A stretch of 64,000 nucleotides of DNA from Microbacterium sp. SLBN-146 (GTDB lineage Bacteria > Actinomycetota > Actinomycetes > Actinomycetales > Microbacteriaceae): contig NZ_VFMR01000001.1 in NCBI RefSeq assembly GCF_006715145.1, positions 2,294,001 through 2,358,000 on the forward strand, in the 5' to 3' direction. A program made the position numbers and the translations under genes. Below the pieces are notes generated by a model. That model ran no database searches and had not been told where the DNA came from. It saw nothing but the letters and a program-made list of their open reading frames with translations. How positions within the stretch are numbered: position 1 is the stretch's first letter; the number at the start of each line of letters is the position of its first letter. Shown here piece by piece: positions 28,176-36,889 of the stretch.

Positions 28176-30014
28176 GTGAGAACTCCCATCACGCGAGCGT
28201 TGGCGATCGCCTCCGCCGCGGCCGCCGTCTCGGCGTTCGCCGTGTCGACTCCGGCCGTCGCGGTCGAGGAGGCTGCATCTGCGCCCTTCCTCATGCCCTT
28301 CTACACCGAGCTCGACCTCACCGGCGACGAGCTGGTCGACACGGACGATCTCGCGGTCGCGGTCGCGGCTCTCGGGACCACGAGTACGGATGCCGCGTGG
28401 CCCGGCCTCCAGGCGATCGATGTCGACGACGACGGTGTCCTCACGGTCGCCGACATCGCGGGGCTTTCGCAGCGCATCATCTACGACGACGGTCCCTTCG
28501 AGCTCGTCGAGGCCAGCGTCATCGACATGCAGGCCGCCATGAACGCCGGCGTCACGACGTCGGTCGAGATCACGCAGGCCTACATCAACCGGATCTCCGC
28601 GTACGACCGCGTCGTGCGGGAGGGAGGGGAGCGTCCGCTCAACTCGATCGTGACGGTCGGGGCGACGACGGCGCTCGCCGCCGCTGCCGCGGCTGACGCC
28701 GAGCGGGCGGAGAGCGGCCTTACGAGCATGCTGCTCGGCATCCCCGTCGCGCTCAAGGACAACTACAACACCCTCGACATGCCGACGACCGCCGGCTGCG
28801 GATGCTGGGACGCCAACCAGACGACGACCGACGCGACGATGGTCGAAGGCCTGCGGGCAGAGGGTGCAGTCATCCTCGCGAAGGCGAGCATGGACGAGTT
28901 CGCTGTCAACCTCTCGTCGACCTTCAGCGCGGGCCAGCCGGCCGGATCGACCCTCGATGTCTCGAGCCCGTACAACACGGGGCGGAACGCGGGTGGTTCG
29001 AGCGGTGGCACGGGCGCGTCCATCGCGGCGAACTTCGCCGCGCTCGGATTCGGCACCGACACGGGCGGGTCGATCCGTATCCCGTCGAACTACAACCAGC
29101 TCGTGGGTGTGCGTCCGACGGTCGGTCTCGCGAGCCGTGACGGCATCGTTCCACTCGCTCTCTCGCAGGACACGGGTGGGCCCATGGCTCGGTCCGTGCT
29201 CGACGCGGCGGTCGCGCTCGATGCCGTCGTCGGTGTCGACGAGGCAGACCCCATCACGGCGCGTCAGGCAGGACTCGTCCCCGAGTCGTACACGGCCTCG
29301 CTCGACGCCTCGGCGCTCGAGGGCACAACGATCGGTTACGTCCCCGCCATGATCGGCAGTAACGCCAGCACTGTGCGCCTCTTCAACGCCGCCCTCGAGG
29401 ACCTCCGCGCCCAGGGCGCGACGGTCGTCGAACTGACGGCGCCCGAGGGGTGGGCCGCGATCCTTGCTGAGGGCAGCGGCTCAGGTCCGGAGTTCAACCA
29501 CGATCTGCAGAACTACATCGATTCGTACCTGAACCCCTCTGTCGCGGCCCGCAGCCTCGCGCAGATCAGCCAGTCGCCGAACATCATCCCGAGTCGGGGT
29601 GTCACGGCGTCGAATCCGGCGAACGCGACGTATGTCGCACGCTCCCTCGTCACCCCCGAGGCCTACGAGGCGTGGGCGGGCCCCGAGGGCACGCACACGA
29701 CGCAGCTCGCGCGCGGAAAGCAGATCGTGACGGACCTCATGAACGCACAGGGTCTCGACGCGATCGTCTACCCGACGGGTAACCCCTACGGGACGATCGG
29801 CACGAACATGCGCCTGAGCCCCAACACGGGTATGCCCGCCGTGACCGTGCCGATGGGTCAGGCGAACGCCACCGAGCCGATCCCCGGGGGAGGCGCGAAC
29901 ATCGAGTTCCTCGGGCGCGACTTCGCCGAAGGCGATCTGCTCGGCCTCGCGTACTCGTACGAGCAGGCGACGCACCACCGCACGACGCCGGCGCTGTACC
30001 CCGCGCTCGGCTAA
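28176..30014 (+). CDS. Secreted dockerin-containing amidase (amidase signature family)
   Basis: 612 residues from GTG 28176, which has AAAGGA eight bases upstream and begins a clean signal peptide (cleavage near Ala29). An ATG at 28080, overlapping the cohesin stop, is also in frame but would put 32 odd residues before the signal. The mature N-terminus is a type-I-like dockerin: two 12-residue calcium loops at 47-58 (DLTGDELVDTDD) and 82-93 (DVDDDGVLTVAD), each followed by a helix. The rest is an amidase signature enzyme with the Ser-cisSer-Lys triad: Lys194 (VALKDNYNT), Ser275/276 (GGSSGG) and nucleophile Ser299 (DTGGSIRIP). Closest in style are secreted peptide amidases; the substrate is unknown. 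The dockerin should dock onto the cohesin protein encoded upstream. A terminator follows. Confidence 0.9.
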   Translation: MRTPITRALAIASAAAAVSAFAVSTPAVAVEEAASAPFLMPFYTELDLTGDELVDTDDLAVAVAALGTTSTDAAWPGLQAIDVDDDGVLTVADIAGLSQRIIYDDGPFELVEASVIDMQAAMNAGVTTSVEITQAYINRISAYDRVVREGGERPLNSIVTVGATTALAAAAAADAERAESGLTSMLLGIPVALKDNYNTLDMPTTAGCGCWDANQTTTDATMVEGLRAEGAVILAKASMDEFAVNLSSTFSAGQPAGSTLDVSSPYNTGRNAGGSSGGTGASIAANFAALGFGTDTGGSIRIPSNYNQLVGVRPTVGLASRDGIVPLALSQDTGGPMARSVLDAAVALDAVVGVDEADPITARQAGLVPESYTASLDASALEGTTIGYVPAMIGSNASTVRLFNAALEDLRAQGATVVELTAPEGWAAILAEGSGSGPEFNHDLQNYIDSYLNPSVAARSLAQISQSPNIIPSRGVTASNPANATYVARSLVTPEAYEAWAGPEGTHTTQLARGKQIVTDLMNAQGLDAIVYPTGNPYGTIGTNMRLSPNTGMPAVTVPMGQANATEPIPGGGANIEFLGRDFAEGDLLGLAYSYEQATHHRTTPALYPALG

Positions 30015-30028
30015 AGCAAAGCGAACGG

Positions 30029-30060
30029 AAGGCGCCGGGATCCCCTCCCCCCGGCGCCTT
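30029..30060 (+). terminator. Terminator after the cohesin-amidase operon
   Basis: AAGGCGCCGGG (30029-30039) pairs with CCCGGCGCCTT (30050-30060), an 11-bp perfect stem with 10-base loop, followed by TCGTCG. It sits 15 bases after the amidase stop and also lies after the convergent permease gene, so it may work in both directions. Confidence 0.8.
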
Positions 30061-30078
30061 TCGTCGTGCGTGGTGTGC

Positions 30079-31353
30079 CTATAGTCGGACCGCGCCACCC
30101 GACCTCAATCGCGAGAGCGCATCGACGCTCGCCGCGAGGATGAGGACTCCGCCCGTGACGAGCAGGCTGATGCCCGCCGGCAGGTTAAGGAGTCCGAGAC
30201 CGTTCGTGATGACGGCGATGACGAGTGCGCCGATCGCGGCGTGCACGAGCCGGCCCTTGCCGCCGAAGAGGCTCACTCCGCCGACGACCGCCGCGGCGAC
30301 GCCGGAGAGCACGATGTCGCGCCCGACCGTCGCGTCGACGGACCCGACGCGCGACACGCTGAGGAGAGCGGATGCCACGGCGAGCGACGAGCAGATGACG
30401 AACGCCCACCACTTGACCCAGCGGACCTTGACGCCCGATCGCCGCGCGGCTTCGGCGTTGCCGCCGATGGCGTAGATGTAGCGACCGAACTTCGTGCGGT
30501 CGAGCACGAACGTCCCGGCCCAGAGGATCACCAGCACGATCGGCACGATGAGCGGGACGCCGGCGACTTCGACGACCGACTGTCCACGGTTCTGGTTCAG
30601 GATGTACACGATTCCGCCGCCGATGACGGCGATGACGGCGAGCTTGATCCACACGAGCGAGATCGCGCGGTTCGGAACACCGGCGCGCGTGCGCCGCGCA
30701 CGATCCCAGAAGGACGTGCCGGCCGAGACGGCGAGCATGATCGCCAGCATGACCCATCCGCCCCATACGGGGAGGTTCCCGTTCTGGATGGCGATGAGCT
30801 CGGGCACCTGGAGGCGGTAGAGGCCTCCGGGGCCGATGATGACGAGAGCGAGACCCTGGAACCCGAGGAAGAGACCCAGTGTCACGACGAACGAGGGTAT
30901 GCCGACACGGGCGACGAAGAAGCCTATGAGCGCACCCGTGAGGAAGCCGAACGCGAAGCCGATGAGGAGGGCCAGCGGCCAGGGGATCCCGTAGACGGCG
31001 TTCAGCACGACGAACAGCGCCATGCCGACACCGCCCGTGACACCCGCCGAGAGGTCAATCTCTCCGAGGAGCAGGACGAAGACGAGCGCCATACCGAGGA
31101 CGACGAGGGTCGCCGCCTGGTTGAGGAGGTTGGCGAAGTTCCGTTCCGTGAGGAAGAACGGGCTCAGGACGCTGAAGAGGATGCCGAGGACGACGAGGCC
31201 GCCGACGGCGGGGAGGGCGCCCATGTCGCCACCGCGCACGCGCTGCCACCAGCCGCGGACCTGGTCGGCGAGGCCGCCTTCGACGCCGCTTCCGATCAGG
31301 TCGCTCGCGACCGGGTCGGGCGAGGCCTCGGTGCGCGTCGCGTTGCTGCTCAT
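30079..31353 (-). CDS. Sugar ABC transporter permease (XylH/FrcC-like), system 1
   Basis: 424 residues, about ten membrane spans. The family signature LLGEIDLSAGVTGGVG near residue 97, VGIPSFVVTLGLFLGFQGLAL and YAIGGNAEAARRSGVKV (the loop that contacts the ATPase) are typical of the RbsC/XylH permease family. A short polar insertion around SFWDRARRTRAG lies mid-protein, as in XylH. Start overlaps the ATPase stop by ATGA. Together with 31350-33312 it makes a complete importer. The sugar is not proven; xylose or fructose-like is a guess from the subfamily. Confidence 0.9.
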   Translation of the reverse strand: MSSNATRTEASPDPVASDLIGSGVEGGLADQVRGWWQRVRGGDMGALPAVGGLVVLGILFSVLSPFFLTERNFANLLNQAATLVVLGMALVFVLLLGEIDLSAGVTGGVGMALFVVLNAVYGIPWPLALLIGFAFGFLTGALIGFFVARVGIPSFVVTLGLFLGFQGLALVIIGPGGLYRLQVPELIAIQNGNLPVWGGWVMLAIMLAVSAGTSFWDRARRTRAGVPNRAISLVWIKLAVIAVIGGGIVYILNQNRGQSVVEVAGVPLIVPIVLVILWAGTFVLDRTKFGRYIYAIGGNAEAARRSGVKVRWVKWWAFVICSSLAVASALLSVSRVGSVDATVGRDIVLSGVAAAVVGGVSLFGGKGRLVHAAIGALVIAVITNGLGLLNLPAGISLLVTGGVLILAASVDALSRLRSGGAVRL

Positions 31354-32153
31354 TCCGCTCCTCCCGTGGGGATGTTGCTCGTACCGATCAATTCGACGCC
31401 CAGCGTCTTGGTGCCCGTGATGTACCCGACGACGTCGTCGCGCGTCGTCTCGGAGGTGGGGATCTGCGCGACCATCTGGCCGAGGTAGAGCACCGCGATG
31501 TCGTCGGCCACGGCGAAGACATCCGCCAGGTTGTGGCTGATGAGGACGACGGCGACCCCCTGGGCGGAGAGCCGCGTGACGAGGTTCAGCACCTGCTCCG
31601 TCTGCGCGACGCCGAGCGCGGCGGTCGGTTCGTCGAGGATGACGACGCGTGCCTTCTTCAGAACGGCTCGGGCGATCGCGACCGTCTGCCGCTGCCCGCC
31701 CGACAGTGATGAGACCTTCTGACGCACCGACTTGACGGTGCGCACCGAGAGCGAGCGGAGCGTGTCGGATGCTTCGCGCTCCATGCGCCCCTCGTCGAAC
31801 GTGCCGGCCGACAGCTCCTCGCGACCGAGGAACATGTTCTGCACGATGTCGAGGTTGTCGCAGAGCGCGAGATCCTGGTACACGACCTCGATGCCCAGGG
31901 CTGCGGCATCCCTCGGGGCGTGGAGATCACGATGAGCGCCGTCGATGAGGACCTCGCCCTCGTCGTAGGGCTGAACACCTGCGAGCCCCTTGATGAGCGT
32001 CGACTTGCCGGCCCCGTTGTCGCCGACGAGGGCGGTCACCTTGCCCGGACGCACCTTCAGGTCGACGCCCTTGAGGACGCTGACGGGTCCGAATGATTTC
32101 TTGACGCCGACCAGTTCGATGATCGGCTGCGACTGTGCGGTCGCCTCTGACAT
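31350..32153 (-). CDS. Sugar ABC transporter ATP-binding protein (single domain), system 1
   Basis: 267 residues. Walker A GDNGAGKST, signature LSGGQRQTVAIAR and Walker B VVILDEPTAALGV are all intact, with the switch histidine in LISHNLAD. It contains one nucleotide-binding domain only, unlike the duplicated ATPases of about 500 residues (RbsA, XylG) that usually serve this permease family. It therefore resembles FrcA and would act as a homodimer. Separated from the binding-protein gene by a strong hairpin. Confidence 0.92.
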   Translation of the reverse strand: MSEATAQSQPIIELVGVKKSFGPVSVLKGVDLKVRPGKVTALVGDNGAGKSTLIKGLAGVQPYDEGEVLIDGAHRDLHAPRDAAALGIEVVYQDLALCDNLDIVQNMFLGREELSAGTFDEGRMEREASDTLRSLSVRTVKSVRQKVSSLSGGQRQTVAIARAVLKKARVVILDEPTAALGVAQTEQVLNLVTRLSAQGVAVVLISHNLADVFAVADDIAVLYLGQMVAQIPTSETTRDDVVGYITGTKTLGVELIGTSNIPTGGAE

Positions 32154-32179
32154 GCTCGCCTCCTCGCGAGTCGTGGGAA

Positions 32180-32211
32180 GGGGCGCCGTCCCGTATCCGA
32201 GACGGCGCCCC
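32180..32211 (-). terminator. Intercistronic hairpin after the binding-protein gene
   Basis: GGGGCGCCGTC (32180-32190) pairs with GACGGCGCCCC (32201-32211), an 11-bp perfect stem with 10-base loop, in the 73-base gap between the binding-protein gene and its ATPase gene. Such hairpins commonly end part of the transcripts or protect the upstream mRNA, giving more binding protein than transporter. Confidence 0.7.
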
Positions 32212-32226
32212 TCCTCAAGGGGATGT

Positions 32227-33312
32227 TCAGCTCGCGACGACGCCGAACTCTTCGCAGGCGGCCATCACGTCGGGCGTGCAGACATCGTCGTAGGCGGCGT
32301 CACCGGCGGCGACGACATCCTTGACCTCATCCGGACCGACGAGGATCGGGGTGACCTGGATGTACGGCGTGCCGTCTTCCAGTTCCGCATCCGTGCTCAC
32401 GGTGTCTCCGCTCAGGAGCGCGACCGCGACCTCGACGGCGGCAGCCGCCTCATCCGCGACGGGCTTGTAGACCGTGGCGGTCTGCCATCCGAGGAGGATG
32501 TTCTGGAGCCCCGCGACGTTGGCATCCTGACCCGAGACGGCGACCCCCTGGAGGTTGTTGTCCTGCAGGACCTTGATGACGCCGGCCGCGTTGGTGTCGT
32601 TCGCGGCCCAGACGCCGTCGACAGCACCGTTGAGCGACGTCAGAGCCTGCTCGAAGTTGGTCTGCGACTTCGCCTGGTCCCAGGCTCCCGGCGGCTCGGC
32701 CGCGGCGGTGATGCCCGCGGCTTCCATGACCTCGGCAGCGCCCTCGTGGAACATCGCCGCGTTGCCGTCGGTGGGGTCACCGCCGATGTACACCACGACG
32801 GCATCCGCCGGAGCGACGCCCTTGGCCTCGAGCCCGTCGAGGACCGTCTGTCCCTGGAGGCGGCCCACCTCGACGTTGTCGAAGGAGACGTAGTAGTCGG
32901 CGCCCGCGAACGGACGGTCGTAGGCGATGACGGGAATGCCCTCGGCCTTGGCCTTCGCCGCGACGGCTTCGGCCGCGCCCTGGTAGTCCACCAGGAGCAT
33001 GACGCCACAGCCCTGCGTGAGCTGCTGGTCGGCGATCGTCGAGTACTTGTTGACGTCGCCCTGCGCGTTCTGGATGTCGACGTCGAAGCCTGCGCCTTCC
33101 AGGCCTTCCTGCAGGTACTTGCGGTCGAAGTTCTCCCAGCGCGGCGACGACGCCGCGTCGGGGAGGATGACGCACGCGCGGCCCGCGGCGTCGCCGCCGC
33201 CTCCGTCGCCGCCGTCGGACGGCGTCCCGCCGCCACCGCCGGCACAACCGGCAAGGATCATCGCGGCAGCACCGGAGAGTGCAGCAGCCGCGAGCAGGGA
33301 TGACTTCTTCAT
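32227..33312 (-). CDS. Sugar ABC transporter solute-binding lipoprotein (XylF-like), system 1
   Basis: 361 residues. Lipoprotein signal with lipobox LAGC (20-23) and a Gly/Asp-rich tether. The mature part is a type-I periplasmic-binding fold of the XylF/RbsB group: ACVILPDAASSPRWENFDRKYLQ, GIPVIAYDRPFAGADYYVSFDN, IGGDPTDGNAAMFHEGA and VSGQDANVAGLQNILLGWQT. The AYDRP and GQDA motifs line the sugar pocket of xylose-type proteins. A second paralog is encoded at 35801-36880. AAAGG precedes the ATG and a TTGACG/GATGAT promoter lies about 65 bases upstream. Confidence 0.92.
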   Translation of the reverse strand: MKKSSLLAAAALSGAAAMILAGCAGGGGGTPSDGGDGGGGDAAGRACVILPDAASSPRWENFDRKYLQEGLEGAGFDVDIQNAQGDVNKYSTIADQQLTQGCGVMLLVDYQGAAEAVAAKAKAEGIPVIAYDRPFAGADYYVSFDNVEVGRLQGQTVLDGLEAKGVAPADAVVVYIGGDPTDGNAAMFHEGAAEVMEAAGITAAAEPPGAWDQAKSQTNFEQALTSLNGAVDGVWAANDTNAAGVIKVLQDNNLQGVAVSGQDANVAGLQNILLGWQTATVYKPVADEAAAAVEVAVALLSGDTVSTDAELEDGTPYIQVTPILVGPDEVKDVVAAGDAAYDDVCTPDVMAACEEFGVVAS

Positions 33313-33377
33313 CGTTCGCCTTTCGTCTTTGAAGGTGCGGGCACCGGGACTCGCCCGGCACCGTTGCGCTACGGACG

Positions 33378-33406
33378 ATCATCTCCACGGGAGACCTTGG
33401 CGTCAA
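33378..33406 (-). promoter_or_regulatory. Promoter of ABC system 1
   Basis: On the minus strand, TTGACG (33401-33406) and GATGAT (33378-33383) are separated by 17 bases, a near-consensus vegetative promoter. An 8-bp inverted repeat, CCGTTGCG (33361-33368) and CGCAACGG (33426-33433), brackets it and could be a split operator. The remaining spacer to 33604 shows nothing recognisable. Confidence 0.65.
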
Positions 33407-33604
33407 GTGTTGAACGTAACGACTTCGCAACGGGCCTGAGTGATCGACGGATGTCGCCAAGGGGAGTTCTTCGGTTCCGGGGGACGCACGCATTTTGCAT
33501 GACAAACAGGAGTCGATACGTGACGAACTGCTCACCCGAATCGTTTCGGAGGTGGAAACACGGCTCTCCGAGTTTTCGACGTGAACTCAGTGTTCAGTGG
33601 AGCG

Positions 33605-34849
33605 TCAGGCTCTTCCCGTCGCAGCGCGCTGTCTGCGTGACACCGAATCGACGATCACCGCGAGGACGAGGACGACTCCCGTGACGACGAACTGCACGGC
33701 GGAGTCGAGATTGAGGAGGGTCAGACCCGACGAGATCGACTGGATCACGACGATGCCGAGGAGAGCGGCGTACGCCGTGCCGCGCCCGCCGAAAAGGCTC
33801 GCGCCGCCGATGACGGCCGCGGCGATCGCGTTGAGGTTCGTGTCGCCGCCACCCGAGCTCTGGTTGGCCGCGCCGAGACGTGCGGCAGCCAGGAGGCCGC
33901 CCACGGCGGCGAGAGTCGAGCAGAGGACGAACGCCGAGAGGTAGATCCGCTCGACACGAATCCCCGCTCGCCGTGCTGCCTCCACCGAACCCCCGACGGC
34001 GTAGACGGCCCGACCCCATCGTGTGCGGGTCAGCGCGAAGTTCGCGACGACGACGAGCGCGAGGAAGAACAGGAACATCACGCCCACGCCGCGCGCGAGG
34101 TTGAGATACCAGGTCGCCGCCAGCAGCACGAGGAGAAGCGCGAGGGAGCGTACGCCGATGTCGAGATAGCTCTGGCTCACGAGATTCGCAGACGCCCGGC
34201 GGCGCGCGTGTCGCACGCGCGACCACGCGTACGCGGCCGCCCCGAGCACCGCCACCGCATAGGCGGCCCACGCGGGGAGGAAGAGCTGCTGCGCGAAGAC
34301 GACGATCCACGACTCCGGCGGAAGATTGATCGAGCCGCTGGGACCGAGCACCCAGAGCTGAACCCCGAGGAAGCCGAGGAGCCCCGCAAGCGTGATGACG
34401 AAGCTCGGTACCCCGAATCGGGTGTACAGGAACCCGTAGACGACGCCGACGGCGCATCCCGCCACGACAGCCGCCGCGAGCGCCAGCACCGGGTCCCACC
34501 CGAGCTGCACGACCGTCACCGCGAGGATCGCGGCGGACAGACCCGAGACGGAACCGACCGACAGATCGATCTCTCCCACGAGGAGCACGATGACGACGCC
34601 GAGCGCGATCGTCCCGATCGCCGCGCACTGCATCGCGAGGTTGACGAGGTTCGTCGGGGAGAGGAACACGGGGTTGAGCGCCTGGAAGACGGCCCAGATG
34701 ACGATGAGGCCCCCCACGACGGGGACGGCTCCGAGGTCTCCGCCCCTGATGCGCGACACGAGCTGCGCACCCGCTGCGCGCAGTCCCGCCGGACTGAAGA
34801 GCTTGTCGTCGTCGTCGGTCTCGACGGCACCCGTCTCCGCAGCGTTCAT
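33605..34849 (-). CDS. Sugar ABC transporter permease (XylH/FrcC-like), system 2
   Basis: 414 residues, about ten membrane spans, clearly paralogous to the permease at 30079-31353: LLVGEIDLSVGSVSGLSAA, FGVPSFVITLAGLLGFLGVQL and YAVGGSVEAARRAGIRV occur in the same order. A longer reading frame continues to 35770 but only by reading through the ATPase gene in another frame; the ATG at 34849 overlaps the ATPase stop (ATGA) and gives the expected length. Last gene of the ROK-led operon. Confidence 0.9.
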   Translation of the reverse strand: MNAAETGAVETDDDDKLFSPAGLRAAGAQLVSRIRGGDLGAVPVVGGLIVIWAVFQALNPVFLSPTNLVNLAMQCAAIGTIALGVVIVLLVGEIDLSVGSVSGLSAAILAVTVVQLGWDPVLALAAAVVAGCAVGVVYGFLYTRFGVPSFVITLAGLLGFLGVQLWVLGPSGSINLPPESWIVVFAQQLFLPAWAAYAVAVLGAAAYAWSRVRHARRRASANLVSQSYLDIGVRSLALLLVLLAATWYLNLARGVGVMFLFFLALVVVANFALTRTRWGRAVYAVGGSVEAARRAGIRVERIYLSAFVLCSTLAAVGGLLAAARLGAANQSSGGGDTNLNAIAAAVIGGASLFGGRGTAYAALLGIVVIQSISSGLTLLNLDSAVQFVVTGVVLVLAVIVDSVSRRQRAATGRA

Positions 34850-35745
34850 GCCTCGCCCTTTCCCGTGCGGGGTCGTCGTGAGCCGGCATCCGGCAGGCGG
34901 ATGATGCTGCCGCCGGACGCGGCGTCCTCGACGGCAGTCTCCTCCGGCGTGCGACGTTCGCTCGCCGCAGAGCGGCCGGTGGACACGCTGACGGCGCCCG
35001 TGATGGCGGCGATGAGTGTCTCGCTCGTGAGGTCGGCGGCGTTGTAGACGCCGTTGTTGCGGCCCAAGCGGAGGACCACGACGCGATCCGCCACGGCGAG
35101 CACGTCGGCCATGTTGTGGCTGATCAGCACGACGCCGTGCCCGCGCTCGCGCAGGCGTTCGATGAGGTTCAGCACCTCCGCCGTCTGGGCGACGCCCAGC
35201 GCCGCTGTGGGCTCGTCGAGGATGATGACGCGGGGTTCTCCGATGAGGGATCTCGCGATCGCGACGGTCTGCCGCTGCCCGCCGGACAGCGACGCGACGG
35301 GCGTCCGCACCGACGGGATCTTCGCCGAGAGTTCGCGCAAAAGCGTCCACGTGCGCTCCTCCATGGCGACCTCGTCGAGCGTGCCCTCCGACAGGAGCTC
35401 GCGGCCGAGCCACAGGTTCGCGACGACGTCGAGGTTGTCGCACAGCGCCAGGTCCTGGAAGACCGTCGCGATCCCGAGATCCTTCGCGTCGGCGGGAGTG
35501 TGGATGTCGACGAACGCGCCGTCGAACTCGATCGTGCCGGAGTCCTGCGCGTGAACCCCCGCGAGCACCTTCACGAGAGTGGACTTGCCCGCGCCGTTGT
35601 CGCCGACGAGCGCGACGACCTCGCCCTCGTTGACCCAGAAGTCGACATCGGTGAGCGCGCGGACCGCGCCGAACCGCTTGCCGATGCCGTGCATCGTGAG
35701 AACACGCTCGCGCGTGCGACCGGTGCGGCCAGGTGCCATCGTCAT
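34846..35745 (-). CDS. Sugar ABC transporter ATP-binding protein (single domain), system 2
   Basis: 299 residues from ATG 35745 (an ATG at 35739 is also possible). Walker A GDNGAGKST, LSGGQRQTVAIARS and VIILDEPTAALGV are intact; the second nucleotide-binding domain usual in RbsA/XylG is absent, as in system 1. A C-terminal tail of about 40 residues rich in Ser, Arg and Glu extends past the ATPase core and has no counterpart in system 1. GAGGG lies five bases before the start. Overlaps the permease start. Confidence 0.9.
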   Translation of the reverse strand: MTMAPGRTGRTRERVLTMHGIGKRFGAVRALTDVDFWVNEGEVVALVGDNGAGKSTLVKVLAGVHAQDSGTIEFDGAFVDIHTPADAKDLGIATVFQDLALCDNLDVVANLWLGRELLSEGTLDEVAMEERTWTLLRELSAKIPSVRTPVASLSGGQRQTVAIARSLIGEPRVIILDEPTAALGVAQTAEVLNLIERLRERGHGVVLISHNMADVLAVADRVVVLRLGRNNGVYNAADLTSETLIAAITGAVSVSTGRSAASERRTPEETAVEDAASGGSIIRLPDAGSRRPRTGKGEA

Positions 35746-35800
35746 CCTCACCCTCGGCGGACGTCCGCAACGACCATACCCGCCACCGTGCCCTCGGGAG

Positions 35801-36880
35801 TCACTCGGCGAGCAGTCCCGCCGCAACGCAGTCGGCGCGATAGTCGGCCGTGCAGATGTCCTCGACGGTCCAGAAGTCATCCGCGACGATCGTGTCGGCG
35901 ATGTCGTCGACGGTCACGGCGACGGGGTCGAGCAACGTCGTCGGAGTTCCGGCGATCTCCATCGGCGCCTCGATGTCCTCTCCGCGCAAGAGTGCGACGG
36001 CGACCTCGGCGGCCAGCTCCGCCTGCGGCTTCATCGCCTTGTAGACCGTCATGTACTGATCGCCGCGGACGATCCGCTGGAGCGCCGAGAGCTCGGCATC
36101 CTGACCCGTCACGACCGGCAGCGGAGAGACTCCCGCCGCGCGGAGCGCCGCGACGGCGCCGCTCGCAACCCCGTCGTTGGCGGCGTAGATGCCGACGATC
36201 TCGCCGTCGAATTGGGCGATCTGTCCCGCGACCCAGTCCTGCGCCTTGTCAGGGCTCCAGTCGGGCGTGTCGTACTCCGCGAGGATCCGGAGCCCCGTCT
36301 CGTCGATGACGTCGTGCGCGCCCTCGCGGAAGAGGATCGCGTTCCCGTCGGTCGGAGACCCGTTGACGATCAGGATGCCGCCGGTGCCCTGCCCGCGGCG
36401 CTCGAGCTCCTCGACGAACGCCTCGGCCTGCAGTCGCCCGACCTTCTCGTTGTCGAAGGAGACGTAGTAGGCGAGGTCGCCGCCCGCCACGAGCCGATCG
36501 TAGGAGACGACGGGGACCCCTTGCGCGTTCGCGGACGCGACGATGCTGACGGCGGCGCGCCCGTCGACGGGATCGAGGACGAGGACGTCGGCCCCGGAGG
36601 CAAGGGCGGACTCCGCCTGCTGCTGCTGCTTCGCGGCATCCTGATCGGCATTCGCGTACAGCACGTCGATGTCGCCGAGCTCCGCGACCCGGGCCTCGAA
36701 GTACGGACGGTCGAAGGTCTCGTAGCGTGCGGTCTTGGCATCGGGGAGGAGGAGGGCGATGGATCCCTCGGAGGAGGACGCGTCCCCACCACACGCTCCG
36801 AGCGTGAGTGTCGCGGCTGTCAGTGCGGCGACGACGAGACCACGAAAGAGCGGGCGCCGCCGTGGCGCGGTGTTCGTCAT
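35801..36880 (-). CDS. Sugar ABC transporter solute-binding lipoprotein (XylF-like), system 2
   Basis: 359 residues. Signal peptide with Cys30 as the lipid-modified residue (LGAC). The mature protein matches system 1 block for block: LLLPDAKTARYETFDRPYFE, GVPVVSYDRLVAGGDLAYYVSFDN, VNGSPTDGNAILFREGA, VTGQDAELSALQRIVRGDQYMTVYK. Small changes in the pocket (SYDRL for AYDRP) suggest a related but different sugar. It starts nine bases after the ROK regulator stop, so regulator and transporter are one operon. Confidence 0.92.
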   Translation of the reverse strand: MTNTAPRRRPLFRGLVVAALTAATLTLGACGGDASSSEGSIALLLPDAKTARYETFDRPYFEARVAELGDIDVLYANADQDAAKQQQQAESALASGADVLVLDPVDGRAAVSIVASANAQGVPVVSYDRLVAGGDLAYYVSFDNEKVGRLQAEAFVEELERRGQGTGGILIVNGSPTDGNAILFREGAHDVIDETGLRILAEYDTPDWSPDKAQDWVAGQIAQFDGEIVGIYAANDGVASGAVAALRAAGVSPLPVVTGQDAELSALQRIVRGDQYMTVYKAMKPQAELAAEVAVALLRGEDIEAPMEIAGTPTTLLDPVAVTVDDIADTIVADDFWTVEDICTADYRADCVAAGLLAE

Positions 36881-36889
36881 GGGAGGACT

